A stretch of DNA of 64,000 nt from Mariniflexile sp. AS56 (GCF_030552475.1 NZ_JAUPED010000005.1:62001-126000), one strand, 5' to 3'. Shown: positions 15,681-24,532, counted from the first letter of the stretch. Program-made: numbers and translations. The notes: generated by a model not told the origin, from the letters alone.

Positions 15681-17369
15681 TTATTTTAAATCCCGAAGTT
15701 TCAATTGTAAAGAAACATTGCCTTGCCATTCATTTTCATCAATAGTATAAACAGCTTCAAATGGTTTCTTATTTGAAATTAAATCGAATTTATCACCCAT
15801 ACTAAAACCAATAGCGACCAAACTTTTAGATGGTGGCTGAGTTACAGTGACTCTCAAATGCGTTTTATCTTCACCAACACATTTTCCGTAGCCTGTATCA
15901 ACCAAATTTTCCGACATAAAAACCGGTGTCATATTATTAGGTCCAAAAGGTGCAAACTGATTTAAAATACGATAAAACTTAGGAGTGATATCCTCTAAAT
16001 TTATTTTAGAGTCAATTTTAATTTCCGGTGTTAAAAGGTTCCTATCAATGGTTTTAGAAACCTCATCTTCAAAAGCTTGTTTAAACGCCTCGTAATTTTC
16101 TTCTAAAAGCGTTAAACCTGCAGCGTATTTATGGCCACCAAATTGCTCTATATGTTCACTGCATGCTTCTAAAGCATTATATACATCAAAACCTTTTACC
16201 GAACGTGCCGAAGCAGCTAATTTATCGTTGCTTTTAGTAAAGACCAAAGTAGGCCTGTAATAAGTTTCGGTTAATCGAGAAGCCACAATACCAATAACGC
16301 CTTTATGCCATTCTGGGTGATACACAACCGTTGTCATACGATCCTGTTCTTTATGCGCTTCGATTTGTTTTAGTGCTTCTTCTGTGATATACTTATCTGT
16401 TTCTCGCCTTTCGAGATTGTAATCGTTAATCTCAGAAGCATATTTAGCAGCTAAATCACTATCCTCTTCTGTTAGTAATCGCACGGCAAAATTACCATGT
16501 TCCATACGTCCCGCCGCGTTTATACGAGGCGCCACTACAAAAACCACATCGGTAATGGTTAATTCTGTTTTTTCAACTTGATCAAGAATAGCTTTAATAC
16601 CTGGTCTTGGACTACTATTTATAACTAACAATCCAAAATAGGCTAGCACGCGGTTTTCACCATCAATAGGCACAATATCTGCTCCAATAGCCGTAGCTAC
16701 TAAATCTAAATACTCGGTTAAATCTTCGGCAGTTTTTCCATCTTTTAAAGCCAAAGCTTGGATGAGCTTAAAACCAACTCCACAACCACACAATTCTTTA
16801 TACGGGTAATTACAATCTTCTCTTTTTGGATCTAAAACAGCAGCGGCTTCAGGAATAGTATCAGCAGGTCTGTGATGGTCGCAGATAATAAAATCAATAC
16901 CAAGGTCTTTGGCATATGCCACTTTATCAACCGATTTAATACCACAATCTAAAGCAATTATAAGTGAAAAATCGTTCTCTAAAGCAAAATTGATACCCTT
17001 ATATGAAATACCATACCCCTCATCATACCTATTAGGAATGTAGGTATATACTAAATTATACTTCGATTTTAAATAGGATGACATGAGTGCTACTGCGGTA
17101 GTACCATCTACATCATAATCGCCATAGACCAAAATATTCTCATCATTAGCCATGGCTTTTTCAATTCTAGCCACTGCTTTATCCATATCTTTCATTAAAT
17201 ACGGATCATGCAAATCGTCTAAACTTGGTCTAAAAAACGTTTTAGCATCCTCATAAGTCTCAATACCACGCTGCAACAACAAGGTTGCCACAATAGGATC
17301 TACCTGAAGTGCATTTTGCAACACTTCAACTTTATTAGAATCGGGTTTGGGTTTTAGTGTCCAACGCAT
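15681..17369 (-). CDS. recJ: single-stranded-DNA-specific exonuclease RecJ
   Basis: A 562-residue 5'-3' ssDNA exonuclease used in recombination and mismatch repair. The DHH-phosphoesterase motifs are in order: GDYDVDGTTA (motif I), ALDCGIKS, IICDHHRPAD (DHH motif), AVLDPKREDC; then the DHHA1 half with INAAGRME, HKGVIGIVASR and GGHKYAAGL, and the C-terminal OB domain (about 450-562). Length matches the RecJ family. The start MRWTLKPKP is the usual flavobacterial one. It reads toward the Fic gene with the repeat block between them. Confidence 0.95.
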   Translation of the reverse strand: MRWTLKPKPDSNKVEVLQNALQVDPIVATLLLQRGIETYEDAKTFFRPSLDDLHDPYLMKDMDKAVARIEKAMANDENILVYGDYDVDGTTAVALMSSYLKSKYNLVYTYIPNRYDEGYGISYKGINFALENDFSLIIALDCGIKSVDKVAYAKDLGIDFIICDHHRPADTIPEAAAVLDPKREDCNYPYKELCGCGVGFKLIQALALKDGKTAEDLTEYLDLVATAIGADIVPIDGENRVLAYFGLLVINSSPRPGIKAILDQVEKTELTITDVVFVVAPRINAAGRMEHGNFAVRLLTEEDSDLAAKYASEINDYNLERRETDKYITEEALKQIEAHKEQDRMTTVVYHPEWHKGVIGIVASRLTETYYRPTLVFTKSNDKLAASARSVKGFDVYNALEACSEHIEQFGGHKYAAGLTLLEENYEAFKQAFEDEVSKTIDRNLLTPEIKIDSKINLEDITPKFYRILNQFAPFGPNNMTPVFMSENLVDTGYGKCVGEDKTHLRVTVTQPPSKSLVAIGFSMGDKFDLISNKKPFEAVYTIDENEWQGNVSLQLKLRDLK

Positions 17370-17417
17370 TGTTAGTTTAAAGTTTTAGATTAAAAGTTGA
17401 GAGAAGTCTTTTTAACT

Positions 17418-17840
17418 TTATTTACTATGGAAATGAGTTTCTATAGTAAGTTCTGCGAATTGGCGAAACATTTCCATAACACCACAATATTTTTCAACCG
17501 ATAAATCGACTGCCTTTTGAAGTTTCTTTTCACTTAAATTATCACCGTAAAAATGAAAATGCATCGCTACTTTATCATAAAATTTAGGATGCTCTTCGGT
17601 AAGGTTTGCGTCGATATCTATTTTAAAATCGGAAACATCCAACTTCATTTTTTTAATAAGAGACGCCACATCTAAACCAGAGCAACCTGCTAGCGCAGAT
17701 AACATCAAGGCTTTTGGGCGGTACCCATCACCATTACCATCATTTTCTGGCCCTGCATCAATAAACAAATTATGCCCAGATGGGTTTGTACTCTCGAACT
17801 TCATGTTCCCCAACCAGGTTGTTGTAATACTATTTGTCAT
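17418..17840 (-). CDS. OsmC/Ohr-family peroxide-reducing protein
   Basis: A 140-residue OsmC-like protein. Members reduce organic hydroperoxides with two cysteines: here C54 in LSALAGCSGLDVASL and the second Cys in KYCGVMEMFRQF near residue 119. Fold landmarks are the N-terminal strands with FIDAGPENDGNG and the helix KPKALML-like segment. It is cytosolic and probably helps peroxide defence; the OsmC (not Ohr) branch is likelier from the overall pattern. An exact minus-strand promoter box lies at 17872-17879. Confidence 0.85.
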   Translation of the reverse strand: MTNSITTTWLGNMKFESTNPSGHNLFIDAGPENDGNGDGYRPKALMLSALAGCSGLDVASLIKKMKLDVSDFKIDIDANLTEEHPKFYDKVAMHFHFYGDNLSEKKLQKAVDLSVEKYCGVMEMFRQFAELTIETHFHSK

Positions 17841-17871
17841 TTTTATAATCGATTTTATTACTTACAAACGG

Positions 17872-17879
17872 CAAAAATA
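17872..17879 (-). promoter_or_regulatory. promoter -7 box of osmC-like gene
   Basis: CAAAAATA on the plus strand is TATTTTTG on the minus strand, an exact TAnnTTTG match 31 bp before the start. CAAA at 17896-17899 can serve as -33, 16 bp further up. Confidence 0.5.
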
Positions 17880-18029
17880 CGTATTAATTTTACAACAAAA
17901 GCATTCAACCGTATTAGTTGCTCACTAATATATAATACACAACTAAAAAGCTAAAGTGTTGAAAATCTTGCATTAAAAGCTTTTTATTTTATTTAAAGTC
18001 AAATTACAAACAACCTAAACACCTATCTT

Positions 18030-19061
18030 TTAGCCGTTAAAAGCTATTAACGATTGTTTAAGTTTAAGTAAATCATTTTGAGTGTGATTTGCCGTAATAA
18101 CGATACGACTCATTGCTGTTTTATAGGTGGGATACTTAAAATGTGTCATTACGATTCCTTGTTCATATAAAAAATCACAAAGACGTTCATCCTCACAATA
18201 AATAACGGGATATTCTTTATGGAACTTAAAGTCCGAATTCAAAATCAATCCTTCAAACAAAAAATCTAAATTGTTTTGAAGCTTTTTCCGTTGTGCTTTA
18301 ATAATATCTTGTGACACCAAAAAAGCATCTAAATACGCCGGATTGATACTTGACGACGAAACAAAATCTGGCTCCTGTTTTAAGGCTTCAATAAAACCTG
18401 TATCGGCAGCAATAATGCCTCCCGAAATACCCAGCGCTTTCCCCAACGACGACACCATGATTTTTCGAAATAATTTTTCATGCGATATGGTACTAAAAAC
18501 ACCCTTGAGATGTTCACCAACAATACCCAGACTATGCGATTCATCTAATACCAAAGTAACTTTTTTTTGTGATGAAATCTCGTTTAAAAAATGGAATGCT
18601 GTAGGTTCTACTTCTAAACCCAACAGCGCATCAACCGTTATTACAACAGCTTCGTTTGTATTGTTAAGCAAATTGGGGTGCAGTTTTCCATTTACAAATA
18701 GAGGCACACTGCTTTTATGTAAAATCGCTGGATGTGTTTTAGGGTAATGGTAAAAGGTGATTTCGTGCTTAGACAAATGCTCAACAACTAATTTACCAGC
18801 GAGCGCACCCGAAGAACAGGTCACAACAGCTTCTGCCCCTATTACTTCTGAAAACAAATGTTCTGCCTTCTCATAAACAGACAATTTTACGTTAGCATTT
18901 CGAGAACTTCCATAAGAAGTTCCCCATTTTTTTATACCAGAGATAAGATTATTTTGAAACGCTTCGTTTGTAGATAAACCTAAATATGAAGTACCTCCGA
19001 AATACAAAAAGGGTTGCCCATTTACAATAATCTCTCTATCTGGAAATCCATCAATTACCAT
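18030..19061 (-). CDS. PLP-dependent aminotransferase class I/II (alpha-oxoamine synthase-like)
   Basis: A 343-residue fold-type I PLP enzyme. The cofactor residues are clear: D173 and H176 in LDESHSLGIVG, and the Schiff-base lysine K208 in SSLGKALGISGG. These and the N-terminal YFGGTSYLGLS resemble 8-amino-7-oxononanoate synthase and 2-amino-3-ketobutyrate ligase, but the protein is about 40-50 residues shorter. It starts 6 bp after the dipeptide epimerase stop, so the two form an operon. The pairing suggests a role in processing amino acids from murein peptides, but the reaction is unknown. It should not be called BioF without more evidence. Confidence 0.78.
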   Translation of the reverse strand: MVIDGFPDREIIVNGQPFLYFGGTSYLGLSTNEAFQNNLISGIKKWGTSYGSSRNANVKLSVYEKAEHLFSEVIGAEAVVTCSSGALAGKLVVEHLSKHEITFYHYPKTHPAILHKSSVPLFVNGKLHPNLLNNTNEAVVITVDALLGLEVEPTAFHFLNEISSQKKVTLVLDESHSLGIVGEHLKGVFSTISHEKLFRKIMVSSLGKALGISGGIIAADTGFIEALKQEPDFVSSSSINPAYLDAFLVSQDIIKAQRKKLQNNLDFLFEGLILNSDFKFHKEYPVIYCEDERLCDFLYEQGIVMTHFKYPTYKTAMSRIVITANHTQNDLLKLKQSLIAFNG

Positions 19062-19067
19062 ACACTA

Positions 19068-20078
19068 CTAAATTAATGCCACACCGGTTCCGTTTAATTT
19101 ACTGTATGTTGTCACGCCATTTTCAAGTGTAATACCTCTTGCAATATCTTTACCTAAAAGCAAAGCTCCATCCATATCTACATAATCTAAAAGTGGTAGT
19201 AAATGAGCAATAGCCGAAATGCCTACCGAAGATTCCGTCATACAACCCACCATGGTTTTCATACGCAATTCTTTAGCATGCACCAGCATACGTCTTGCAG
19301 CTGTTAACCCGCCACATTTTACCAACTTCACATTAACACCATGAAAGTGATTGTAACATCGCGCTACATCGGCTTCCACTTGGCAACTTTCATCGGCAAT
19401 GATAGGCAATACTGATTTTTGATACACGGCTTTATGCCCATCCCAATCATCGGCTTTCAAAGGCTGTTCCAAAAACTCCACACCAAGATCTCTCAAAGTT
19501 TGGGCATTTTTAATGGTTTCATCAACCGTCCACCCACAATTGGCATCAATTCTGAAAATAGCATTGGTATGTTTTCGCAACTCGGTAACAATTTGAATAT
19601 CTTCCTTAGTCCCTAGTTTAATTTTATAAATAGGCCATGGAAGTTCCTTCATTTTAGACACCATTTTATCAATGGTATCAATACCAATAGTGTAGTTTGT
19701 TAAGGGGTTGTTTGAAATATCATAATTCCAAAGTTCGTATAGTTTTTTGCCATGTTTACGCGCATACAAATCGTTATACGCCAAATCTAAAGCACATAAC
19801 GCGAACATATTTTGCTTTAAATGCGGGTACATGAGTTTCCAAAATTCTTCGGGAGTACTATGGTTTACCGCTTCAATAATTGGTTTCAAACTAGTTAAAG
19901 CGTCCATCATTTTCTGTACCGTAATGTGGTAATAGGGATTTGAAGTCGCCTCTCCAAAACCTGAAAAATCACCGTCTTTTAATTCAACAATTAATGTAGG
20001 TTGTACATTGTAAGATTCTCTAGAAATTGAAAACGTATGCTTTAATTTTAAATTGAATGACTTAAGTAGTAACTCCAT
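19068..20078 (-). CDS. L-Ala-D/L-Glu-type dipeptide epimerase (enolase superfamily)
   Basis: A 336-residue muconate-lactonizing-subgroup enolase. Catalytic and metal residues are in place: K152-x-K154 (YKIKLG), metal ligands D178 (RIDAN), E204 (LEQPLK) and D229 (IADES), and the opposite base K251 or K254 in VNVKLVKCGG. L-Ala-D/L-Glu epimerases convert L-Ala-D-Glu from peptidoglycan to L-Ala-L-Glu for recycling; other dipeptides are possible. It is cytosolic and followed by a PLP enzyme in the same operon. Specificity is inferred from family; the fold assignment is firm. Confidence 0.87.
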   Translation of the reverse strand: MELLLKSFNLKLKHTFSISRESYNVQPTLIVELKDGDFSGFGEATSNPYYHITVQKMMDALTSLKPIIEAVNHSTPEEFWKLMYPHLKQNMFALCALDLAYNDLYARKHGKKLYELWNYDISNNPLTNYTIGIDTIDKMVSKMKELPWPIYKIKLGTKEDIQIVTELRKHTNAIFRIDANCGWTVDETIKNAQTLRDLGVEFLEQPLKADDWDGHKAVYQKSVLPIIADESCQVEADVARCYNHFHGVNVKLVKCGGLTAARRMLVHAKELRMKTMVGCMTESSVGISAIAHLLPLLDYVDMDGALLLGKDIARGITLENGVTTYSKLNGTGVALI

Positions 20079-20116
20079 AAATAAGTATAAATGATGGAGG
20101 GAAGTTAATAAAATTA

Positions 20117-20124
20117 TATCTTTG
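20117..20124 (+). promoter_or_regulatory. promoter -7 box of CMD-family gene
   Basis: TATCTTTG, an exact TAnnTTTG match, lies 22 bp before the start codon at 20147. Confidence 0.5.
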
Positions 20125-20146
20125 ATTTCAATGTAAAACTAAAATT

Positions 20147-20737
20147 ATGCCTTTAGTAACACCATTATCTCCCGATCACGATTCTGAAACAAAAAACTTA
20201 GCCGAATTCTTTAATGAAACCTTAGGTTTTTGCCCAAATTCGGTGCTTACCATGCAACGGCGTCCAGCCATTAGCAAGGCGTTTATTAATTTAAATAAAG
20301 CTGTGATGGCTAACGAAGGCCGCGTCACATCGGCTTTAAAACGCATGATAGCTTGGGTAAGTAGTAATGCAACGGGTTGCAGGTATTGCCAAGCCCATGC
20401 CATTCGTGCTGCCGAACGTTATGGTGCCGAACAAGAACAACTAGACAACATTTGGGAATACCGTACACACCCTGCTTTTAGCGAGGCAGAACGTGCCGCC
20501 TTAGAATTTAGCTTAGCAGCATCACAAGTACCAAATGCCGTTGATGAAGCCATTAAAAAACGCTTATACGACTTTTGGGATGAAGGTGAAATTGTTGAGA
20601 TGCTAGGTGTTATTTCACTTTTTGGCTATTTAAACCGTTGGAACGACAGCATGGGAACTTCTATTGAAAATGGCGCCGTTGAAAGTGGTGACCAATATTT
20701 AGGAAAACATGGCTGGGAGAAGGGAAAGCACCTTTAA
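20147..20737 (+). CDS. carboxymuconolactone-decarboxylase/AhpD-like peroxidase-related protein
   Basis: A 196-residue alpha-helical protein with the AhpD core. The redox motif is C78-R-Y-C81 followed by QAHAIRAAERYG (H84), as in alkylhydroperoxidases. Residues 60-120 give the CMD core and the C-terminal helices end WEKGKHL. It fits the peroxidase-related group of about 190 residues. Likely role is disulfide-based peroxide reduction; the substrate is unknown. It has its own promoter box at 20117-20124 and a terminator at 20813-20840, so it is probably monocistronic. Confidence 0.85.
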   Translation: MPLVTPLSPDHDSETKNLAEFFNETLGFCPNSVLTMQRRPAISKAFINLNKAVMANEGRVTSALKRMIAWVSSNATGCRYCQAHAIRAAERYGAEQEQLDNIWEYRTHPAFSEAERAALEFSLAASQVPNAVDEAIKKRLYDFWDEGEIVEMLGVISLFGYLNRWNDSMGTSIENGAVESGDQYLGKHGWEKGKHL

Positions 20738-20756
20738 TTCCTGCTTTCGCAGGAAT
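20737..20756. repeat. short perfect hairpin with GAAA loop
   Basis: ATTCCTGC (20737-20744) and GCAGGAAT (20749-20756) form an 8-bp stem around TTTC; on the minus strand the loop is GAAA, a stable tetraloop. It starts right at the stop codon of the preceding gene. Without a following T-run it is more likely a dispersed hairpin or mRNA end than a terminator. Confidence 0.6.
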
Positions 20757-20812
20757 CTCATGATGAGTTTCTGCTTTTTTATTCACTATATAGATGAACA
20801 ACTTTTTAATTG

Positions 20813-20840
20813 ACCTTACCCGAAATGGTGAGGTTTTTTT
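20813..20840 (+). terminator. terminator after CMD-family gene
   Basis: ACCTTACC (20813-20820), 6-nt loop, GGTGAGGT (20827-20834, one G-U pair), then seven T residues: a Rho-independent terminator. Confidence 0.8.
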
Positions 20841-21001
20841 GATTTAAACATAAATCATATGAAGCTACGGAATTAACAATCTAAGAAAGACTCTAAATAA
20901 TAGATAAAGTAATAATTTTATACAGAGTAAAGTTGAGGTGATTTTCATGTCTTAAACTATTTTAAAAGACTGATTTACTTTAGTTAAAAATATTAGAAAT
21001 A

Positions 21002-21214
21002 ATGGAAACATATTTAATAATCGCCAGATCATTTAGTTTCATAATTGGCATATGCAATGTATTTAAAATAGGAATGCTAATTAGAATAAGGCAACACAAG
21101 AGACTTTTCCCTGATGCAACCTTAAAAGACATTGAAAGTTTTGAAAAGAATACACTTAGAAATACTAATTTATTTATGAGAAGTACTTTAGGTGATAAAA
21201 ATTCATTTAATTAG
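21002..21214 (+). CDS. small hypothetical protein, N-terminal hydrophobic helix
   Basis: A 70-residue protein I do not recognise. Residues 4-26 are hydrophobic (LIIARSFSFIIGICNVFKIG) and may be a membrane anchor; the rest is polar and basic (RIRQHKRLFPDATLKD). A near-match -7 box (TACTTTAG) lies about 25 bp upstream. A second small membrane-protein ORF starts 5 bp after the stop, so the two look like an operon. The locus lies alone between a terminator and a convergent gene. Moderate confidence that it is real. Confidence 0.5.
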   Translation: METYLIIARSFSFIIGICNVFKIGMLIRIRQHKRLFPDATLKDIESFEKNTLRNTNLFMRSTLGDKNSFN

Positions 21215-21219
21215 TTATT

Positions 21220-21384
21220 ATGGAATCTGTTAACATTAACATACTATCAAGGTTTAGAGGCAAATACCTATATAAATGTTTAAGATTAATTGTCTTTTGG
21301 GTAATCCTCCCAATCCTCATATTTATTACTATAGCATTTCTATTCTTTACTAATAATTTAATCTCTGTACTTGAAAGTATATGA
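21220..21384 (+). CDS. 54-residue membrane protein, partner of preceding ORF
   Basis: A short ORF starting at ATG 21220, 5 bp after the 70-residue ORF. The protein opens MESVNINILSRFRGKYLYK and then has one long hydrophobic span (LIVFWVILPILIFITIAFLF), fitting one or a hairpin of membrane helices. The tight spacing to the upstream ORF supports a small two-gene unit. I recognise no family. It ends 36 bp before the convergent UDG gene stop. Confidence 0.45.
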   Translation: MESVNINILSRFRGKYLYKCLRLIVFWVILPILIFITIAFLFFTNNLISVLESI

Positions 21385-21419
21385 TTTTTTTATGGTTTAT
21401 GTGGATTTCACCAACTTTT

Positions 21420-21989
21420 CTAAATCAATTTCTTAACCCCACTCCTCAACTCCGGCAATACCTCAACCTCAAACCAAGGATTTTTAGTTAACCAAAACCT
21501 ATTTCGAGGTGATGGATGTGGCAATGGTAAAAACTTTGGCAAATACGCTTTATAATTGGCAACCGTTTCGGTTAATGTTTTCTTTGCTTTTTTACCCAAA
21601 TAATACTTTTGAGAATACATGCCTATTAAAAGAATCAACTCGACATTTGGTAATTTTTCTAATAAAACTTCGTGCCATTGCGGAGCACATTCAGGGCGTG
21701 GTGGTAAATCGCCTGTTTTCCCTTTTCCTGGATAACAAAAACCCATGGGTATTATGGCAAATTTTGTGGCATCATAAAACTCGTCTTCAGTAACACCCAA
21801 CCAGTTTCGCAATTGCTTTCCGCTGGGGTCATCCCAAGGAATTCCTGTTTTATGCACTTTCGTTCCGGGCGCTTGACCAATAATTACAATTTTTGCAGCA
21901 GAATGTGCAGATACGATAGGTCGCGTACCTAAAGGCAAGTATTTTTCACAGATGGTACATTGCCTTATAGTTGATAATAAGTCTTCCAT
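21420..21989 (-). CDS. uracil-DNA glycosylase family protein with probable Fe-S cluster
   Basis: A 189-residue UDG-superfamily protein. The N-terminal active-site motif is IIGQAPGTKV and the C-terminal one is PLPHPSPRNRFW. Four cysteines, C11 and C14 (CTIC), C85 (GFCYPG) and C101 (PECAPQ), have the CX2C-X70-C-X15-C spacing of the [4Fe-4S] family 4/5-like glycosylases. It would excise uracil or a related base from DNA. The exact family is uncertain. It is the last gene of a likely minus-strand run with the HopJ-like gene (13 bp gap) and rsmI. Confidence 0.85.
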   Translation of the reverse strand: MEDLLSTIRQCTICEKYLPLGTRPIVSAHSAAKIVIIGQAPGTKVHKTGIPWDDPSGKQLRNWLGVTEDEFYDATKFAIIPMGFCYPGKGKTGDLPPRPECAPQWHEVLLEKLPNVELILLIGMYSQKYYLGKKAKKTLTETVANYKAYLPKFLPLPHPSPRNRFWLTKNPWFEVEVLPELRSGVKKLI

Positions 21990-22002
21990 CTGAAATAAAA
22001 AA

Positions 22003-22347
22003 CTATTTAAGTTTTAGTGGTTCCCCATCAAAAGTCAACCCTTCAAAACCTGTTTTCATAAAGTTTCTAATGTTTTGATGTCCTGCCCCATTAAGATCGT
22101 TTAACACATCTTCAAAATAAAATTTACCAAAGCACGCTAAGGTTTCCTCTTTTGAAAAACCTTGCAATTTTGCAAAAGCAAATAATTTACAAGACCCTGA
22201 ATTTTCACCAGCATTATTTTGTAAATCGCCATTTTTAAAAGCCGTTGGCGTAAAATTATAGTTAGATTCTATTACCTCCATAGTATCTGTAAATTCAGTA
22301 CTTTTTGGTGTCTCTTTTAATGTGTTTTTTAATACTTCTAAATTCAT
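22003..22347 (-). CDS. HopJ-family protein
   Basis: A 114-residue protein with the block EFTDTMEVIESNYNFTPTAF, then NNAGENSGSCKLFAFAKLQG, ACFGKFYFEDVL and HQNIRNFMKTG, which I recognise as the HopJ type III effector family. The name comes from plant pathogens, but the family is widespread in free-living bacteria with no type III system, so the effector label should not be taken literally. It has no signal peptide and is probably cytosolic. The function is unknown. It lies between rsmI (16 bp) and the UDG gene (13 bp). Confidence 0.85.
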   Translation of the reverse strand: MNLEVLKNTLKETPKSTEFTDTMEVIESNYNFTPTAFKNGDLQNNAGENSGSCKLFAFAKLQGFSKEETLACFGKFYFEDVLNDLNGAGHQNIRNFMKTGFEGLTFDGEPLKLK

Positions 22348-22363
22348 TATTAATATATCTTAT

Positions 22364-23035
22364 TTATTTTTTCCCACCAACCACAACAACTATTTCTCCT
22401 TTTGGTGGTTTATTGGTATAATGTTCTAACACTTCTTTGGCTGTGCCTCGTACTGTTTCTTCAAACAACTTGGTAAGTTCTCTTGATACCGATACTTCTC
22501 TATCTTCACCAAAATACTCACAAAAATGCCCCAATGTTTTTATTAATTTATGAGGGCTTTCATAAAAAATAATGGTTCTAGTTTCTTCAGCAAGCAGCAA
22601 CAAACGTGTTTGTCTCCCTTTTTTAACGGGTAAAAAACCTTCAAAAACAAACTTATCATTTGGTAAACCCGAATTGACTAAAGCCGGCACAAAAGCAGTA
22701 GCTCCTGGCAAACAATCAACCTCAATATTATTCTCAATACACGCCCGTGTTAATAAAAATCCAGGGTCTGAAATGGCTGGTGTTCCCGCATCGCTAATTA
22801 AAGCCACGGTAGTACCGCTCTGTAATTTTAAAATTAAATTTTCAACCGTTTTATGCTCGTTGTGCATGTGGTGCGACTGCATATGGGTTGAAATTTCATA
22901 GTGTTTTAATAATTTCCCAGAGGTTCGCGTGTCTTCGGCCAGAATTAAATCGACTTCCTTTAAAACCTCAACGGCTCTAAAGGTCATGTCTTTTAAATTT
23001 CCAATGGGTGTTGGTACAATGTAAAGTTTACTCAT
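22364..23035 (-). CDS. rsmI: 16S rRNA (cytidine1402-2'-O)-methyltransferase
   Basis: A 223-residue tetrapyrrole-methylase-fold enzyme that methylates C1402 of 16S rRNA in the decoding centre using SAM. Motifs: MSKLYIVPTPIGNLKDMT at the N-terminus, AEDTRTSGKLL, the glycine loop LISDAGTPAISDPG, PGATAFVPALVNSGLP and FYESPHKL. It is a little shorter than E. coli RsmI, as in other Flavobacteriaceae, lacking the C-terminal extension. Its start codon overlaps the stop of the upstream gene by one base. Confidence 0.95.
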   Translation of the reverse strand: MSKLYIVPTPIGNLKDMTFRAVEVLKEVDLILAEDTRTSGKLLKHYEISTHMQSHHMHNEHKTVENLILKLQSGTTVALISDAGTPAISDPGFLLTRACIENNIEVDCLPGATAFVPALVNSGLPNDKFVFEGFLPVKKGRQTRLLLLAEETRTIIFYESPHKLIKTLGHFCEYFGEDREVSVSRELTKLFEETVRGTAKEVLEHYTNKPPKGEIVVVVGGKK

Positions 23036-23778
23036 TAATTAAATCTGCTTTCTAAAATTTGAAGAAATCGCTCTTCAACCTCTTCTTTATTAACCCAATT
23101 ATTATAATCTGGTTTTACTATCTCTACAATAAATTGTTTGGCATTGGTAAACGATTGAAAGGTATTTAACTGTGAAATAACACGTTCGTAATCTTCATTT
23201 TTACCATCAAACAAGTGTTTTATAAAAGCTAATTTATCATTTAAACCTATGTTCAATCCGCCACTTTTAAGAGTGTCGTTTAATGATTTTTTCTCGTTTG
23301 AAACACCGTTTGCCGCTTTTGGAACAGGATCGAAAACAGGCATATCAGCAAAACCAGACATTAAATCGTCTAAGTGGTGTTTCTGTTGTTCCTCTTTCGC
23401 TACAGCCTCTTCTAAAACAACTTCCATATCTTGAGGATCATTTGGCATTTGAGCCACCATATCGCGAATAGTTACAATACCAGGCTCCATAATATGGTCG
23501 TCTACAACCTCATCAAGGTTCACGTAAATTTTATCTTCTACTTCAATATTATCGCTTATTTTGTTATTAAAAGCGGTATCTAACATATCAAAAAAGGAGG
23601 AATCATTTCCTATGGTTGGTAAATCGCCTTCAAAATTTTCATGCGCAAATTTTAATACCGATAGCTTTTCAAAAAGCTCCTTTACCTCTGTATGCATCTT
23701 AACAACATCCTCTTTTCCTTTTAATTTAAGAATTCTGTGTGCAATACTTATCAATTCAGACTCTATCTTCTTCTTCAT
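23035..23778 (-). CDS. hypothetical acidic protein upstream of rsmI
   Basis: A protein of 247 residues from the ATG at 23778 (MKKKIESELISIAHRIL); an in-frame ATG 69 bp upstream adds residues unlike a normal start (MYKGDANLLKNKC). I recognise no domain. It is acidic, with an N-terminal helical segment, a low-complexity middle (about 110-160, many D, E and M) and a C-terminal helical region with QLNTFQSFTNAKQFIVEIV. No signal peptide or membrane segment. It overlaps rsmI by one base, implying coupling, and is divergent from tdk. A conserved flavobacterial gene of unknown role is likely. Confidence 0.75.
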   Translation of the reverse strand: MKKKIESELISIAHRILKLKGKEDVVKMHTEVKELFEKLSVLKFAHENFEGDLPTIGNDSSFFDMLDTAFNNKISDNIEVEDKIYVNLDEVVDDHIMEPGIVTIRDMVAQMPNDPQDMEVVLEEAVAKEEQQKHHLDDLMSGFADMPVFDPVPKAANGVSNEKKSLNDTLKSGGLNIGLNDKLAFIKHLFDGKNEDYERVISQLNTFQSFTNAKQFIVEIVKPDYNNWVNKEEVEERFLQILESRFN

Positions 23779-23884
23779 TGTTATAAAATTTAAATTATTG
23801 CTATTTAGGCATTTGTTTTTTAATAAATTTGCGTCACCTTTATACAAACGAATAATCGCTTTATTTAAGTGTTAAAATTACAAA

Positions 23885-24532
23885 ATGTTTCTTGAAAATA
23901 CAGTAAATCATAAAGAACAATTTGGATGGATTGAAGTTATCTGTGGCTCTATGTTTTCAGGAAAAACTGAAGAATTGATCCGAAGGCTTAGACGTGCTCA
24001 ATTTGCCAGACAAAAAGTAGAGATTTTTAAACCCTCTATAGATGTGCGTTATAACGAAGATATGGTGGTGTCTCACGATGCCAACGAAATTCGCTCAACG
24101 CCCGTTCCTGCAGCTGCCAATATTCCTATTTTGGCCGATGGCTGTGATGTGGTTGGTATTGACGAAGCCCAATTTTTTGATGACGAAATTGTGCGTGTTT
24201 GCAACGATTTGGCCAACAAAGGGGTACGTGTTATTGTCGCAGGTCTAGACATGGATTTTAAAGGCAACCCTTTTGGGCCCATGCCTAACTTAATGGCGAC
24301 TGCCGAATATGTAACCAAAGTACACGCTGTTTGTACCCGAACAGGCAATTTAGCGCAATACAGTTACCGTAAAGCCAAAAGTGATAATCTGGTTTTATTA
24401 GGTGAGGTTGATGAATACGAACCCCTTAGTAGAGCTGCTTATTACAAAGCCATGACACGCGATAAAATAAGAGTAATGAAGGTGAACGAAGCCGAAGAAG
24501 TGACTCCAAAACCACAAAATCCGGATGCCTAA
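23885..24532 (+). CDS. tdk: thymidine kinase (type II)
   Basis: A 215-residue thymidine kinase that phosphorylates thymidine with ATP for salvage. Walker A is [11 protein letters not shown] (about 22-32), Walker B is DEAQFFDDE, and the lasso and nucleoside pocket lie in [12 protein letters not shown]. The usual zinc pair CxxC before this segment appears as CTRTG, so the second cysteine is missing. The gene overlaps alr by 8 bp (stop inside the ATGCCTAA junction), indicating translational coupling. Confidence 0.93.
   Translation: MFLENTVNHKEQFGWIEVICGSMFSGKTEELIRRLRRAQFARQKVEIFKPSIDVRYNEDMVVSHDANEIRSTPVPAAANIPILADGCDVVGIDEAQFFDDEIVRVCNDLANKGVRVIVAGLDMDFKGNPFGPMPNLMATAEYVTKVHAVCTRTGNLAQYSYRKAKSDNLVLLGEVDEYEPLSRAAYYKAMTRDKIRVMKVNEAEEVTPKPQNPDA

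Noticed and set aside
23779-23847. upstream start of the hypothetical gene before rsmI
   Set aside because: The extra 23 residues are unlike a conserved N-terminus and would place the start in the likely promoter region shared with tdk.
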